DNA of 24,428 bases from F23-D06 sp963620035. Its GTDB lineage: Bacteria > Bacteroidota > Bacteroidia > Bacteroidales > WCHB1-69. This document shows positions 17,689-24,428 of the stretch, piece after piece (positions within the stretch are counted from its first letter, which is position 1; each line of letters begins with the position of its first letter). A program made the translations under genes and the position numbers. The notes under the pieces were generated by a model. The model had not been told where the DNA came from. It was given only the letters and a program-made list of their open reading frames with translations, and searched no databases. Location: assembly GCA_963620035.1 (NCBI GenBank), contig CAVEXN010000034.1:1-24428 (forward strand), in the 5' to 3' direction.

Positions 17689-18180
17689 TTAAAAAGCCAA
17701 TGATATAATGTGGTCAGCATCTATTTCTAACTCAATAGTCTCCCAAGACTTTTCAAATAGCATATTGTATTGTTCTTTAGTTAGATTATGCTTTTCAATA
17801 ATTTCTTTATCTTCAGTTCCTGCAATATAAATCCCCCAAACTTTCAGTTCTGCACAAACAAAATCATTTTGTTTTACACACCATTTTTCGTTTTCATATC
17901 CAAACAAATATTCAAAAACAGATTCAGATATTTCTTCTGAAGAAAAAGTTTGCAATTCTCCCATTAGATCTTCGTGTGAGAATTCAATCAGAGAGCCATC
18001 CTTGACCGAAAAACTAACGCTTGGAGGTGTGATTGAAGCCTCGCCATTTCTGCATTTTTCTCTTGCTTCTCTCCTTGCTTCTCTTTTAGAGTTGCATATA
18101 CCATGAATAAGAGGATTATGTTTGCATTCCCAATACCAACTATAAGTTGTTTGTTGTTGATGGATTATATATTTAGCCAT
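17689..18180 (-). CDS. Hypothetical cytoplasmic acidic protein
   Basis: 163 residues, no family recognised, no signal peptide or membrane segment. The N-terminal 40 residues are rich in His, Trp and Tyr (KYIIHQQQTTYSWYWECKH) and are followed by a basic stretch KREARREAREK. The remaining two thirds are strongly acidic, ending in LEIDADHIISLAF. The start ATG at 18180 is chosen because an upstream in-frame ATG at 18222 lies within the promoter box. The gene is distinctly more AT-rich than its neighbours. Its stop TAA abuts the ATG of the secreted hypothetical protein. AT-richness, lack of a known family and position beside a tRNA gene suggest acquisition, but no integrase or target duplication is visible. 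Confidence 0.65.
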   Translation of the reverse strand: MAKYIIHQQQTTYSWYWECKHNPLIHGICNSKREARREAREKCRNGEASITPPSVSFSVKDGSLIEFSHEDLMGELQTFSSEEISESVFEYLFGYENEKWCVKQNDFVCAELKVWGIYIAGTEDKEIIEKHNLTKEQYNMLFEKSWETIELEIDADHIISLAF

Positions 18181-18219
18181 GATTGTGTCCCGGAAAATAA
18201 TTTTGTCGGTCCAAAAATG

Positions 18220-18227
18220 CAAAAATA
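18220..18227 (-). promoter_or_regulatory. Bacteroidetes -7 promoter box for the hypothetical pair
   Basis: Minus-strand TATTTTTG matches TAnnTTTG, giving a leader of about 34 nt to the ATG at 18180. Confidence 0.45.
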
Positions 18228-18264
18228 ATTATTGCTGTCCCATACCGCTGCTGCACGAAAAGGA

Positions 18265-18329
18265 TTTTAGAACTTAGACTTTAGAGGCGTTACGCTCACT
18301 GTTCATTCTTTCATCATAAGTCATAAGTC
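18265..18329. repeat. Short 7-nt-period tandem repeats in the gap downstream of tRNA-Asp
   Basis: TTTTAGA, ACTTAGA, CTTTAGA are consecutive heptamers at 18265-18285 sharing TTAGA. TCATAAG occurs twice in tandem at 18314-18327, followed by TC. The whole gap 18228-18396 has no open frame worth calling. Confidence 0.5.
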
Positions 18330-18396
18330 TTCGTCTCCAATTTCCCGTTCTGTTCTTCGGCTAACAAAAAACATTAAACAGTTCCGATTGAAAAAG

Positions 18397-18431
18397 AAAA
18401 AGGAGAAAACCTTTGAAGTTTTCTCCTTTTT
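18397..18431 (-). terminator. Intrinsic terminator of tRNA-Asp
   Basis: A perfect 14-bp inverted repeat, AAAAAGGAGAAAAC (18397-18410) with 18418-18431, and a 7-nt loop. On the minus strand the stem is followed by a run of T. It begins 1 nt beyond the mature tRNA 3' end. Confidence 0.8.
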
Positions 18432-18432
18432 G

Positions 18433-18507
18433 CGGACCGGACGAGACTCGAACTCGCGACCCCATGCGTGACAGGCATGTATTCTAACCAAACTGAACTA
18501 CCGATCC
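18433..18507 (-). tRNA. tRNA-Asp (anticodon GTC)
   Basis: Minus-strand cloverleaf of 75 nt. Acceptor stem GGATCGG pairs with CCGGTCC (one T-G wobble), discriminator G73. Anticodon stem CATGC/GCATG encloses CTGTCAC, so the anticodon is GTC. The T arm GCGAG/CTCGT encloses TTCGAGT. The full CCA is not encoded: the genome reads CA then A, so the end must be added by nucleotidyltransferase. Promoter box upstream and terminator downstream indicate a single-gene unit. Confidence 0.97.
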
Positions 18508-18526
18508 GTTCGTCGTTTGAACGCTG

Positions 18527-18534
18527 CAAAAGTA
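18527..18534 (-). promoter_or_regulatory. Bacteroidetes -7 promoter box for tRNA-Asp
   Basis: Minus-strand TACTTTTG matches TAnnTTTG, with the predicted start near 18521, about 14 nt before the mature tRNA 5' end. Confidence 0.6.
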
Positions 18535-18603
18535 CGCTTTTTTTTGTTCGTTCAGTGTATTCTTTAAAAAATTTTTTTATTTGTTAAATCATTGAATGTA
18601 AAT

Positions 18604-18621
18604 AATGTAAGACATTACATT
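18604..18621 (-). terminator. Possible terminator hairpin after the TonB-dependent receptor gene
   Basis: AATGTAA (18604-18610) pairs with TTACATT (18615-18621) around a 4-nt loop, 6 nt past the stop of the receptor gene. The stem is AT-rich and the following sequence has only scattered T, so the call is weak. Confidence 0.3.
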
Positions 18622-18627
18622 GTGCTT

Positions 18628-20913
18628 TTAAAATCTCCATACCATTCCAAAGTAGTACAAAAATGGGAGTTGATATATCATTTCGTTCGTAGTTCTGTTT
18701 ACATAAAAGATGTTTTTGTAGTTGTAAACATTAGAGAAAGAGACGCTCAATTCGATGGTCTGCCGTTCGCCTAAAAAGAATTTTTTCTTGGCGCTGAGGT
18801 CGAGGCGGTGGTAATTGGGCAGTCGTGCCTGGTTGTAGTCAGACAGCAGGAACGTGACATCCTCGTTGGTAGAGATGTAGTCGTCGTTGATGCCCGTAGG
18901 GGTGTAGTCGGGATAATAGGCTCTGGTCTGCGTGAACGGGAAGCCCGTGCCGAAGTTCCACCGGGCGTCCACCTGCCAGGATTTGCGTTTGCCGAATGCG
19001 TATGATGCCAGCAGGTTGACGTTGTGTCTTCTGTCGAAATGCGGGTTGTATTCAATGACACCGTCTGTTCTTTTAACCCATCCAAGCGAATAGACGAACC
19101 AAACGTAAACCCCCTTGTTGTCGTATTTCACCGAGATGTCACCGCCGTAAGCGCGCCCTTTTTCCCAGATGAACTCGTTGTCTTCGTCCATTATTTTGTA
19201 TCGGTTGGCGGTGATGAGTTGCGAAAAGTTCTTGTAGTACCCCTCGATGTTCATCGTGATGTGTTGGGTGGGGTCGTACTCAAGTCCGAGCACGATATGC
19301 TGCGATTTCTGAAGGCGTCCTTTCATCGTGTCGCCTGTTCCGATCATGGTGTTTGCCAAAAGGTTGTTGTCAACGGGCGATGACATGAAGCCGTTGAAGA
19401 GGCTGACCACATCTTGGTCAGAGGTCACGGAAATTAGGTTTTGCGAATAGAGGCCGGCGGCAAGTTTGAGCCGGAGGTTGCGCTTGATGTTGTATTTCAT
19501 GGCGAGGCGCGGCTCCGGCGAGGCTTCCCCAACAGAATAATAGTATTGCAGTCTGAAACCGGGCTCGATGATGAGTTTGTTTCGGAGGTTGTATTTGTAT
19601 TTGGCAAAGACCGAGAAGTCGGTGGTGTGGTCTTCGATTGTAGTGCTGCTGAGGAGGGTGGGAAATCGGTACTCCGTGTTGAAGCCGACGGTCTCAACGC
19701 CTACGTTGAGGACACTGCTGCCTAAATAGTAATTGAAAGTGAGGTTGAAGGTGAACCCGTCCATGGCGCTGCTCTGGCTGGCCGACGAAGCCTGTACATC
19801 GGTAAGGTCGCATCCGTATTTGGAATAGGCCAGGGAGCCGTCGATGGTTACGGGCACGCCGCCGGGCACAATCTGGAAGTTGGACCCCACACCCCAGTTG
19901 TCCCAGGCGTATGTGGCAATTGAACTGTAGTTCACCTTGTCGTCAAAACGGAATCCGAACAGGTTGAGTTTGGACCCGTTCATGGTTGACAAGGTCACTT
20001 TCCCGTAGAGGTCAAGGAAGTTGTACGGCAGTCCGTCACCTTCCACGTAGGGGTAGAATATGTGCGAGGCTTGATTCAGGAACGAGCCTTTCCCGGAGAG
20101 GATGAAACTCAAGGCTGTTTTGCGGTCGTCTTTAAGTTTTACAATCGGGCCTTCGAGCATGATTTGTGATTCAATGTTGCTCAGGTCTATCTTGCCGGCG
20201 AGCCGTTTCTTGTTTCCGTCTCGGGTTTTGATGTCCATGACAGAGGATATTCTTCCGCCGAAATCCGCACCGAAGCCGCCCGTGTATATGTCGGCGCTGC
20301 TCATGATGTCCATGTCGAACACGGAAAAGATGCCGATGGAGTGGAACGGGTTGTAGATGATGACACCGTCAAGCAGCAGCATATTCTGCGCCGGTGTTCC
20401 GCCTCTCACGTAGAGTTGTCCGCCCTGGTCGCCGGTGGAGACAATGCCGGGCAGCACTTGTAGGTACTGCGCAAAGTCGGGCTGCCCTCCGATGGCGGGC
20501 ATTTTGCTCATGTCTTTAGGGGTGATGCTCACTACTGAGGTGCGGGTTTCTTGCTCCTTGCGTTGCCCCTCTCCCTGTATCTGTACGCTCTCCAGCATAG
20601 TGGAACTTGGCGACAGCGAGTAGCGTTTGGTGAAGAGCTGCTCTTTGGTGACAATGAGAGAGTCGAACAGGTCGGCAAAACCCGGCGAGGTGATCTTGAC
20701 CGCATATCGTCCGGCAGGGATCTTGTTGATGGCGAATGCGCCGCTGCCGTCTGAAAGTGTGCCCATTGAGGTGCCGACCAACTGTATGGTGCAGTAGGGC
20801 AGTACCTCACCGTTGGAGTCGTCGTAGGTGAAACCTTTCAGTATGGCGTGCTGTGCGTTGAGCACCGGAATGATTATCCAGAGAGCGGAGAACAGTAAAA
20901 ATATTCTTTTCAT
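18628..20913 (-). CDS. TonB-dependent outer-membrane receptor
   Basis: Outer-membrane active transporter of 761 residues, energised by TonB. A signal peptide covers residues 1-20 (ends in LNAQ). A carboxypeptidase-regulatory-like beta-sandwich follows at about 24-110. The plug is at about 125-235 (FAQYLQVLPGIVS, LYVRGGTPAQNMLLLDGVIIYNP). The rest is a 22-strand type barrel with alternating aromatic residues and a terminal Phe (VWRF), the BAM recognition end. There is no SusD-like gene beside it, so it resembles small-molecule or metal-chelate receptors more than a glycan SusCD pair; the substrate cannot be told. It lies 43 nt after purD but has its own promoter box in that gap. Confidence 0.93.
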   Translation of the reverse strand: MKRIFLLFSALWIIIPVLNAQHAILKGFTYDDSNGEVLPYCTIQLVGTSMGTLSDGSGAFAINKIPAGRYAVKITSPGFADLFDSLIVTKEQLFTKRYSLSPSSTMLESVQIQGEGQRKEQETRTSVVSITPKDMSKMPAIGGQPDFAQYLQVLPGIVSTGDQGGQLYVRGGTPAQNMLLLDGVIIYNPFHSIGIFSVFDMDIMSSADIYTGGFGADFGGRISSVMDIKTRDGNKKRLAGKIDLSNIESQIMLEGPIVKLKDDRKTALSFILSGKGSFLNQASHIFYPYVEGDGLPYNFLDLYGKVTLSTMNGSKLNLFGFRFDDKVNYSSIATYAWDNWGVGSNFQIVPGGVPVTIDGSLAYSKYGCDLTDVQASSASQSSAMDGFTFNLTFNYYLGSSVLNVGVETVGFNTEYRFPTLLSSTTIEDHTTDFSVFAKYKYNLRNKLIIEPGFRLQYYYSVGEASPEPRLAMKYNIKRNLRLKLAAGLYSQNLISVTSDQDVVSLFNGFMSSPVDNNLLANTMIGTGDTMKGRLQKSQHIVLGLEYDPTQHITMNIEGYYKNFSQLITANRYKIMDEDNEFIWEKGRAYGGDISVKYDNKGVYVWFVYSLGWVKRTDGVIEYNPHFDRRHNVNLLASYAFGKRKSWQVDARWNFGTGFPFTQTRAYYPDYTPTGINDDYISTNEDVTFLLSDYNQARLPNYHRLDLSAKKKFFLGERQTIELSVSFSNVYNYKNIFYVNRTTNEMIYQLPFLYYFGMVWRF

Positions 20914-20942
20914 TTATAAGGTCCGGTTCGTTTATGAGGCTG

Positions 20943-20950
20943 CAAACATA
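20943..20950 (-). promoter_or_regulatory. Bacteroidetes -7 promoter box for the TonB-dependent receptor
   Basis: Minus-strand TATGTTTG matches TAnnTTTG. It sits in the 43-nt gap after purD and gives a leader of about 24 nt, so the receptor can be expressed without purD. Confidence 0.5.
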
Positions 20951-20956
20951 CAATTA

Positions 20957-22237
20957 TTATGGATTGACATTCCTTTGAAGCGCTTGCCAGCCGATGTCTC
21001 TGCGGCAGAAGAGTTCCGGACTGTCAATGGCATCCACGCCGGCGTAAGCGTCGGCGTATGCCTCCTTGATGCTCTTGCCTCGTCCAACCACAAACAATAC
21101 GCGTCCGCCGTCAGACAGCCATTGGTTTTCCCGGCAGACTGTTCCCATGTGGAAAACACGCTGTCTGACATGCTCCAGATTGTTGATGGGCAGTCCTTTG
21201 TTGTATTTTCCGGGGTATCCTTTGGCGGCCAGCACTACCCCTAAGAACACGTCGTCGGAAAACTCGGGAACGGATGCGTTGTGGGATAGCAAGTCCACGA
21301 TGTGCCGGATGAGGTCGCTCTTCATTTTGGGCAAAACGACTTCTGTCTCGGGGTCTCCGAAACGGGCGTTGAACTCGATGACTTTAGGCCCGTTTTCTGT
21401 AAGGATCAGTCCGCCGTAAAGCACACCGCAGAAAGGGCATCCCTCGGCAACCATGGCTTTGGCGGCGGCTTTCATGATATGTTCCACGGCCCAATCGACT
21501 TGCGCCTCGGGTATGACCGGCACCGGAGTATAGGCGCCCATGCCGCCCGTGTTGGGACCTTTGTCGCCGTCGTAAGCCCGCTTGTGGTCCTGTGCTACCG
21601 TCAGCGGCAATACCTGCTCTCCGTTGACCAGTGCCAACAGCGAAAACTCGGGGCCTTGCAGGTATTCTTCCATAATGACCCGTCCTTGCCCGAAGCGGTT
21701 GTCTTGCAGCATGCCCTTAAGCGCGGCATCGGCCTCTTCGACAGTCATGGCGACCACGACGCCCTTGCCGGCGGCCAGCCCGTCGTATTTGACCACCATC
21801 GGAGCGCCTGTGCGGTTGAGGTACTCCTTGGCCTTGCTGTAGTCGTCAAAAGTCCGGTGAGCGGCAGTCGGGATGCCGTATTTGTTCATCAGTTCTTTGG
21901 CGAACTGCTTGCTGCCTTCAATGCGGGCGGCACTGCGCGTGGGGGCGAAAATCGGCAGACGAGCCTCTTGGAACCGGTCGGCGATGCCGTTCATAAGCAC
22001 GGCTTCCGGTCCTACAATGGTCAGGTCGATATGTTCTTCTTGGGCAAAGCCGAGCAGCCCGTCAATGTCGCTTTCGTCTAAAGGCACCCTTTTGACAGGT
22101 ATGCCCGTTTCGGCTGTCAGCGTTTCCATGCCGTCGTTGCCGGGGGCTATGAATATCTGAGTCGCAAGCGGCGACTGTGCTGTTTTCCAGGCTATGGCGT
22201 GTTCGCGGCCGCCACGTCCGACAATAAGAATCTTCAT
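20957..22237 (-). CDS. purD: Phosphoribosylamine-glycine ligase (GAR synthetase)
   Basis: Second step of purine synthesis: joins 5-phosphoribosylamine and glycine using ATP. The 426-residue ATP-grasp enzyme starts MKILIVGRGGREHA, contains KYDGLAAGKGVVV, the PurD signature DGDKGPNTGGMGAYTP, and the metal-binding end FNARFGDPETE. The start ATG at 22237 overlaps the transglycosylase stop as ATGA; a longer frame to 22327 overlaps that gene and does not match the family. Other pur genes are not nearby. Translational coupling to an envelope enzyme is unusual for purD. Confidence 0.96.
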   Translation of the reverse strand: MKILIVGRGGREHAIAWKTAQSPLATQIFIAPGNDGMETLTAETGIPVKRVPLDESDIDGLLGFAQEEHIDLTIVGPEAVLMNGIADRFQEARLPIFAPTRSAARIEGSKQFAKELMNKYGIPTAAHRTFDDYSKAKEYLNRTGAPMVVKYDGLAAGKGVVVAMTVEEADAALKGMLQDNRFGQGRVIMEEYLQGPEFSLLALVNGEQVLPLTVAQDHKRAYDGDKGPNTGGMGAYTPVPVIPEAQVDWAVEHIMKAAAKAMVAEGCPFCGVLYGGLILTENGPKVIEFNARFGDPETEVVLPKMKSDLIRHIVDLLSHNASVPEFSDDVFLGVVLAAKGYPGKYNKGLPINNLEHVRQRVFHMGTVCRENQWLSDGGRVLFVVGRGKSIKEAYADAYAGVDAIDSPELFCRRDIGWQALQRNVNP

Positions 22238-23607
22238 TGTTTTTTCTTTGTTATTAAATATCCATTGTATCGGTTCATGACCTCGCCGGTGTAGTTTATG
22301 GTATGCTTTCCGGGATAATACCCGCATTTGACCACCGGGTCACTGTAGTATTCTTTGTGTGATTTGAGGGCGAGGTATTCTGCCACCTTTTCCCATTGCC
22401 TGGCATTGCCGCCGTATTTACGGCAAAGTGCCTGGGCATCCAGGATGTGGCCGGGTCCTGCATTGTAGGAGGCTGCCACAAAGTGGTAGATGTCGGCGGT
22501 GTCGGCTTTGTTGGCGAAAATGTTGTACAGATAGGAAATGTAGCGTGCGCCGGCCCACAGCTGTTCTTCTACCGACGAGCTGTCGGTGATGCCATAACGC
22601 GCGCACGTGGCCGGCATCATCTGCATTATGCCGAAACTGCCGCCCATACCTAAAACGTCGGAAGAGAAATGCGACTCCTGATAAATGATGGAGGACATGA
22701 AACGCCAGTCGATATGATAGCGGGCGCAGGCGGCTTTCATACATTTGTCATACGAGGAGATGTTCTCTCTGTGGCTGCCGAACGACCGTTTGATGACGTA
22801 GGAATGGGCAGAAAGGTACTTTTCACACAGTTTCTGATATTGCTTGGTCTGCTTGAATTTGACCAGCCACCGGTTAATCTCTTCATTCAATTCCGGGTGG
22901 AATGGATTGAGCCCCCAGGTCCTGGGAAAGTTTTCGCCGATGCGGGGGCCGATGTGCAGCCCGGTGTAGAAAGGCAACATCGTGATGGCTTCGTTGTAGT
23001 TGCACACAACATAGTCCACCAATGTGTCTTCAAGCATAGCAAAAAGATCTTCAACCGTGAGGTCTTTGTCGTGTTCCAGCATCCATTCCCCGGAAGAATC
23101 TAAGATGGAGAAATCAATCTTGCGGGCATATTTGGCAGGGGCGTGAACGATATGCACGCTGTTGCTGTCTGTTGCCATCTTCTTGCGTGTAATCAGCACG
23201 GGATAGGTGTAAGAATGTGGTTCTGACTCGGCAAGATAAAGCGGAACATAGAGCTCTTTGTTGAAATCGAAGCCTACAATGTCATATTCGCCTGAAAATG
23301 ATTTGAGAAAGGCCTGGTCTGGGTCAACTTCGATGGAGATGGATACGGGACGGTGCAGATCTTTGCTGAGTTGCCGGATCAAGTCGTATTGGAATCCTAT
23401 GACAGAGCCTTGATAGACAAAATAGTCGGCGGCATGATAGTAGATGAGAGCCTTGATGGTATCTCCGTGTTCTTGCTTCGGTGTCTCTTTCCGTTCTAAT
23501 TTTTCAATAATCGAAATCGGTGTTACCCGCTTGTGCAAAAGCAGAAGGACGACCAAAACGGCTACTGCGGCGGCAAGGAATATGTAACTTATGTGTTTTC
23601 TTTTCAA
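22234..23607 (-). CDS. MltF-like membrane-bound lytic transglycosylase
   Basis: Cleaves peptidoglycan glycan strands with anhydromuramic acid formation. The 457 residues have an N-terminal membrane anchor (about 7-24, no lipobox), a periplasmic solute-binding-protein-like domain (about 50-260), and a C-terminal SLT domain with catalytic E311 in IYQESHF, GGSFGIMQMMP and AASYNAGPGH. This order is that of MltF. The only possible start is TTG at 23607; no in-frame ATG lies between the upstream TGA and residue 100 or so, and the anchor demands a start here. It ends in an ATGA overlap with purD. 86 nt separate it from the upstream lipoprotein gene, with a long imperfect inverted repeat in between. 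Confidence 0.9.
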   Translation of the reverse strand: MKRKHISYIFLAAAVAVLVVLLLLHKRVTPISIIEKLERKETPKQEHGDTIKALIYYHAADYFVYQGSVIGFQYDLIRQLSKDLHRPVSISIEVDPDQAFLKSFSGEYDIVGFDFNKELYVPLYLAESEPHSYTYPVLITRKKMATDSNSVHIVHAPAKYARKIDFSILDSSGEWMLEHDKDLTVEDLFAMLEDTLVDYVVCNYNEAITMLPFYTGLHIGPRIGENFPRTWGLNPFHPELNEEINRWLVKFKQTKQYQKLCEKYLSAHSYVIKRSFGSHRENISSYDKCMKAACARYHIDWRFMSSIIYQESHFSSDVLGMGGSFGIMQMMPATCARYGITDSSSVEEQLWAGARYISYLYNIFANKADTADIYHFVAASYNAGPGHILDAQALCRKYGGNARQWEKVAEYLALKSHKEYYSDPVVKCGYYPGKHTINYTGEVMNRYNGYLITKKKQ

Positions 23608-23620
23608 AATTCTGTTTTTG

Positions 23621-23680
23621 GCATTGTTCCGTCAGAAGTTATATGAAAGATGTTAAGACGGTTGGCTGACGGGGCAATGC
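23621..23680. repeat. 15-bp inverted repeat upstream of the transglycosylase gene
   Basis: GCATTGTTCCGTCAG (23621-23635) and CTGACGGGGCAATGC (23666-23680) pair over 15 positions around a 30-nt loop. Two central positions pair only as U-G on a plus-strand RNA and are mismatched on the minus-strand transcript, where two flanking stems of 7 and 6 bp remain. It is the sole marked structure in the 86-nt gap 23608-23693. No promoter box is seen there. Confidence 0.55.
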
Positions 23681-23693
23681 GCAGCGATGGAAT

Positions 23694-24155
23694 TTACTGG
23701 AGATCCCTTCGGGAGAGATAGACCGTCTTCTTGGAGGGGTTGCTGTAGTCTTTCTTCTCGTTGACGTAGTTGTCCTCCGTTATGCTGACCTCCACGGTGT
23801 CGCAATATACGCTCACCGGAGTCCCGTTGTCCTTGACGGTGTCAGAAAGCAGCACGATGCGCAGCAGGACAGGATTTCGGATCTCCGAGAATGTGAAAAC
23901 GCCCGACTGGTCTGTCAAGCCGTTGATGCGGGCCAGGGTGGTGTCGCAATAATATTGGGAACCGCGTGCCGTGTCATAGTACTGGTATTTGCTCGAGTCT
24001 ACATAGACATGGATACCGGCGGCCGCCGAGGAATCTTCGGGATAAAGACAGGTTACTTCAAAAGCCAAAGGATAGTCGCGGTGCGCACATTGTATGAAAC
24101 AGAAGAAACCTACCACGCAAAAGAGGACAGGGATAAGGAAATGCAGCTTTTTCAT
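23694..24155 (-). CDS. Small lipoprotein of unknown function
   Basis: 153 residues. A basic N-terminus and hydrophobic stretch lead to a lipobox FIQC with the lipidated C23, so it is attached to a membrane, probably the outer one. The mature part has three short beta-rich segments with repeated Cys-Asp-Thr pairs (YYCDTT, VYCDTV) and a segment GLTDQSGVFTFSEI that recalls the strands of carboxypeptidase-regulatory/Ig-like folds. No family is recognised. It is first in a unit with the MltF-like gene (86 nt on) and purD, and has a promoter box 27 nt upstream. A radical-SAM-neighbour lipoprotein class with such folds exists in Bacteroidales, but I cannot place this one. Confidence 0.75.
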   Translation of the reverse strand: MKKLHFLIPVLFCVVGFFCFIQCAHRDYPLAFEVTCLYPEDSSAAAGIHVYVDSSKYQYYDTARGSQYYCDTTLARINGLTDQSGVFTFSEIRNPVLLRIVLLSDTVKDNGTPVSVYCDTVEVSITEDNYVNEKKDYSNPSKKTVYLSRRDLQ

Positions 24156-24181
24156 ATTCGTTCATTCTAAAAAATCGGTTG

Positions 24182-24189
24182 CAAAGATA
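24182..24189 (-). promoter_or_regulatory. Bacteroidetes -7 promoter box for the lipoprotein-mltF-purD unit
   Basis: Minus-strand TATCTTTG is the strongest match to TAnnTTTG in the window, giving a leader of about 20 nt to the ATG at 24155. Confidence 0.6.
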
Positions 24190-24428
24190 CACATATTTTG
24201 ATATGAAGCACTCCGGATGAAAATCTGGTTTGTTTTCATAGATTCAAGTTGCAAAGTTATAAAAAACATGCGCCGGGCAGTCGAAAGAAAGCACTTTTCG
24301 CGGTCTGTAGTTTAACTTGTTTTGTAACACCAGGCAATCTCTAATTGTTTATAATTGACAATCAACCTTTTACGAGTAAAAAACGCCTTGAAACCACACT
24401 TATAAATCTCATTTGAAGCACAAGCCGG
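24190..24428. other. Non-coding right end of the window
   Basis: No gene is supported in this stretch. It contains a second minus-strand promoter-like box, TAACTTTG at 24252-24259, which could be an alternative start for the lipoprotein unit. It is AT-rich, with a short inverted repeat ATTGT/ACAAT near 24341-24361. Confidence 0.4.

Noticed and set aside
18265..18329. Heptamer repeats as a CRISPR array
   Set aside because: Repeats are 7 nt with no spacer of regular length and no cas gene in view.
20914..20956. SusD-like partner or sigma/anti-sigma pair for the TonB-dependent receptor
   Set aside because: The flanks are purD and tRNA-Asp; neither partner is present.

Overview
The window looks like the chromosome of a Bacteroidales bacterium, possibly Prevotellaceae. 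The evidence is: SusC-era style TonB-dependent receptor with an N-terminal carboxypeptidase-regulatory-like domain; small lipoprotein and MltF-type transglycosylase typical of the phylum; near absence of Shine-Dalgarno sequences; and a Bacteroidetes-type -7 promoter box (TAnnTTTG) in front of almost every transcription unit (ten clear cases plus one extra). The genus call is inference only. Most of the window is housekeeping sequence.

Layout. 1-2297 (-): a type I restriction R subunit (HsdR), cut by the window edge. It is divergent from 2557-7224 (+), sbcD-sbcC, the double-strand-break/hairpin nuclease. 7462-8700 (+): metK (SAM synthetase), with a leader that can fold back on itself. It converges on 8734-12449 (-), a two-gene unit uvrA-speB (excision repair plus agmatinase) joined by an ATGA overlap; metK and speB share one hairpin, whose arm is also the 3' end of speB. 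uvrA is divergent from prfA (RF1, 12540-13619 +), with the two promoter boxes about 21 bp apart. prfA converges, with a 4-nt gap, on a 1101-aa AddA/RecB-like helicase-nuclease (13624-16929 -).

17185-18180 (-) is the only clearly accessory part: an AT-rich pair of abutting unknown genes, one encoding a secreted protein with a resemblance to the N-terminal half of SUMF/GldK domains. A gap with 7-nt tandem repeats, an intrinsic terminator and tRNA-Asp(GTC) follow. 18628-24155 (-) is an envelope/purine unit read right to left: lipoprotein, MltF-like lytic transglycosylase (TTG start), purD (ATGA overlap), and a TonB-dependent receptor with its own promoter box. 24156-24428 is upstream non-coding sequence with two promoter boxes.

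Functional themes: four independent DNA-processing functions (HsdR, SbcCD, UvrA, AddA-like) lie within 17 kb, interleaved with central metabolism (metK, speB, purD) and translation (prfA, tRNA-Asp). I found no CRISPR array, insertion sequence, integrase or phage gene, and no convincing new multi-gene system. The best leads for something undescribed are the metK leader fold and the unknown gene pair beside tRNA-Asp.
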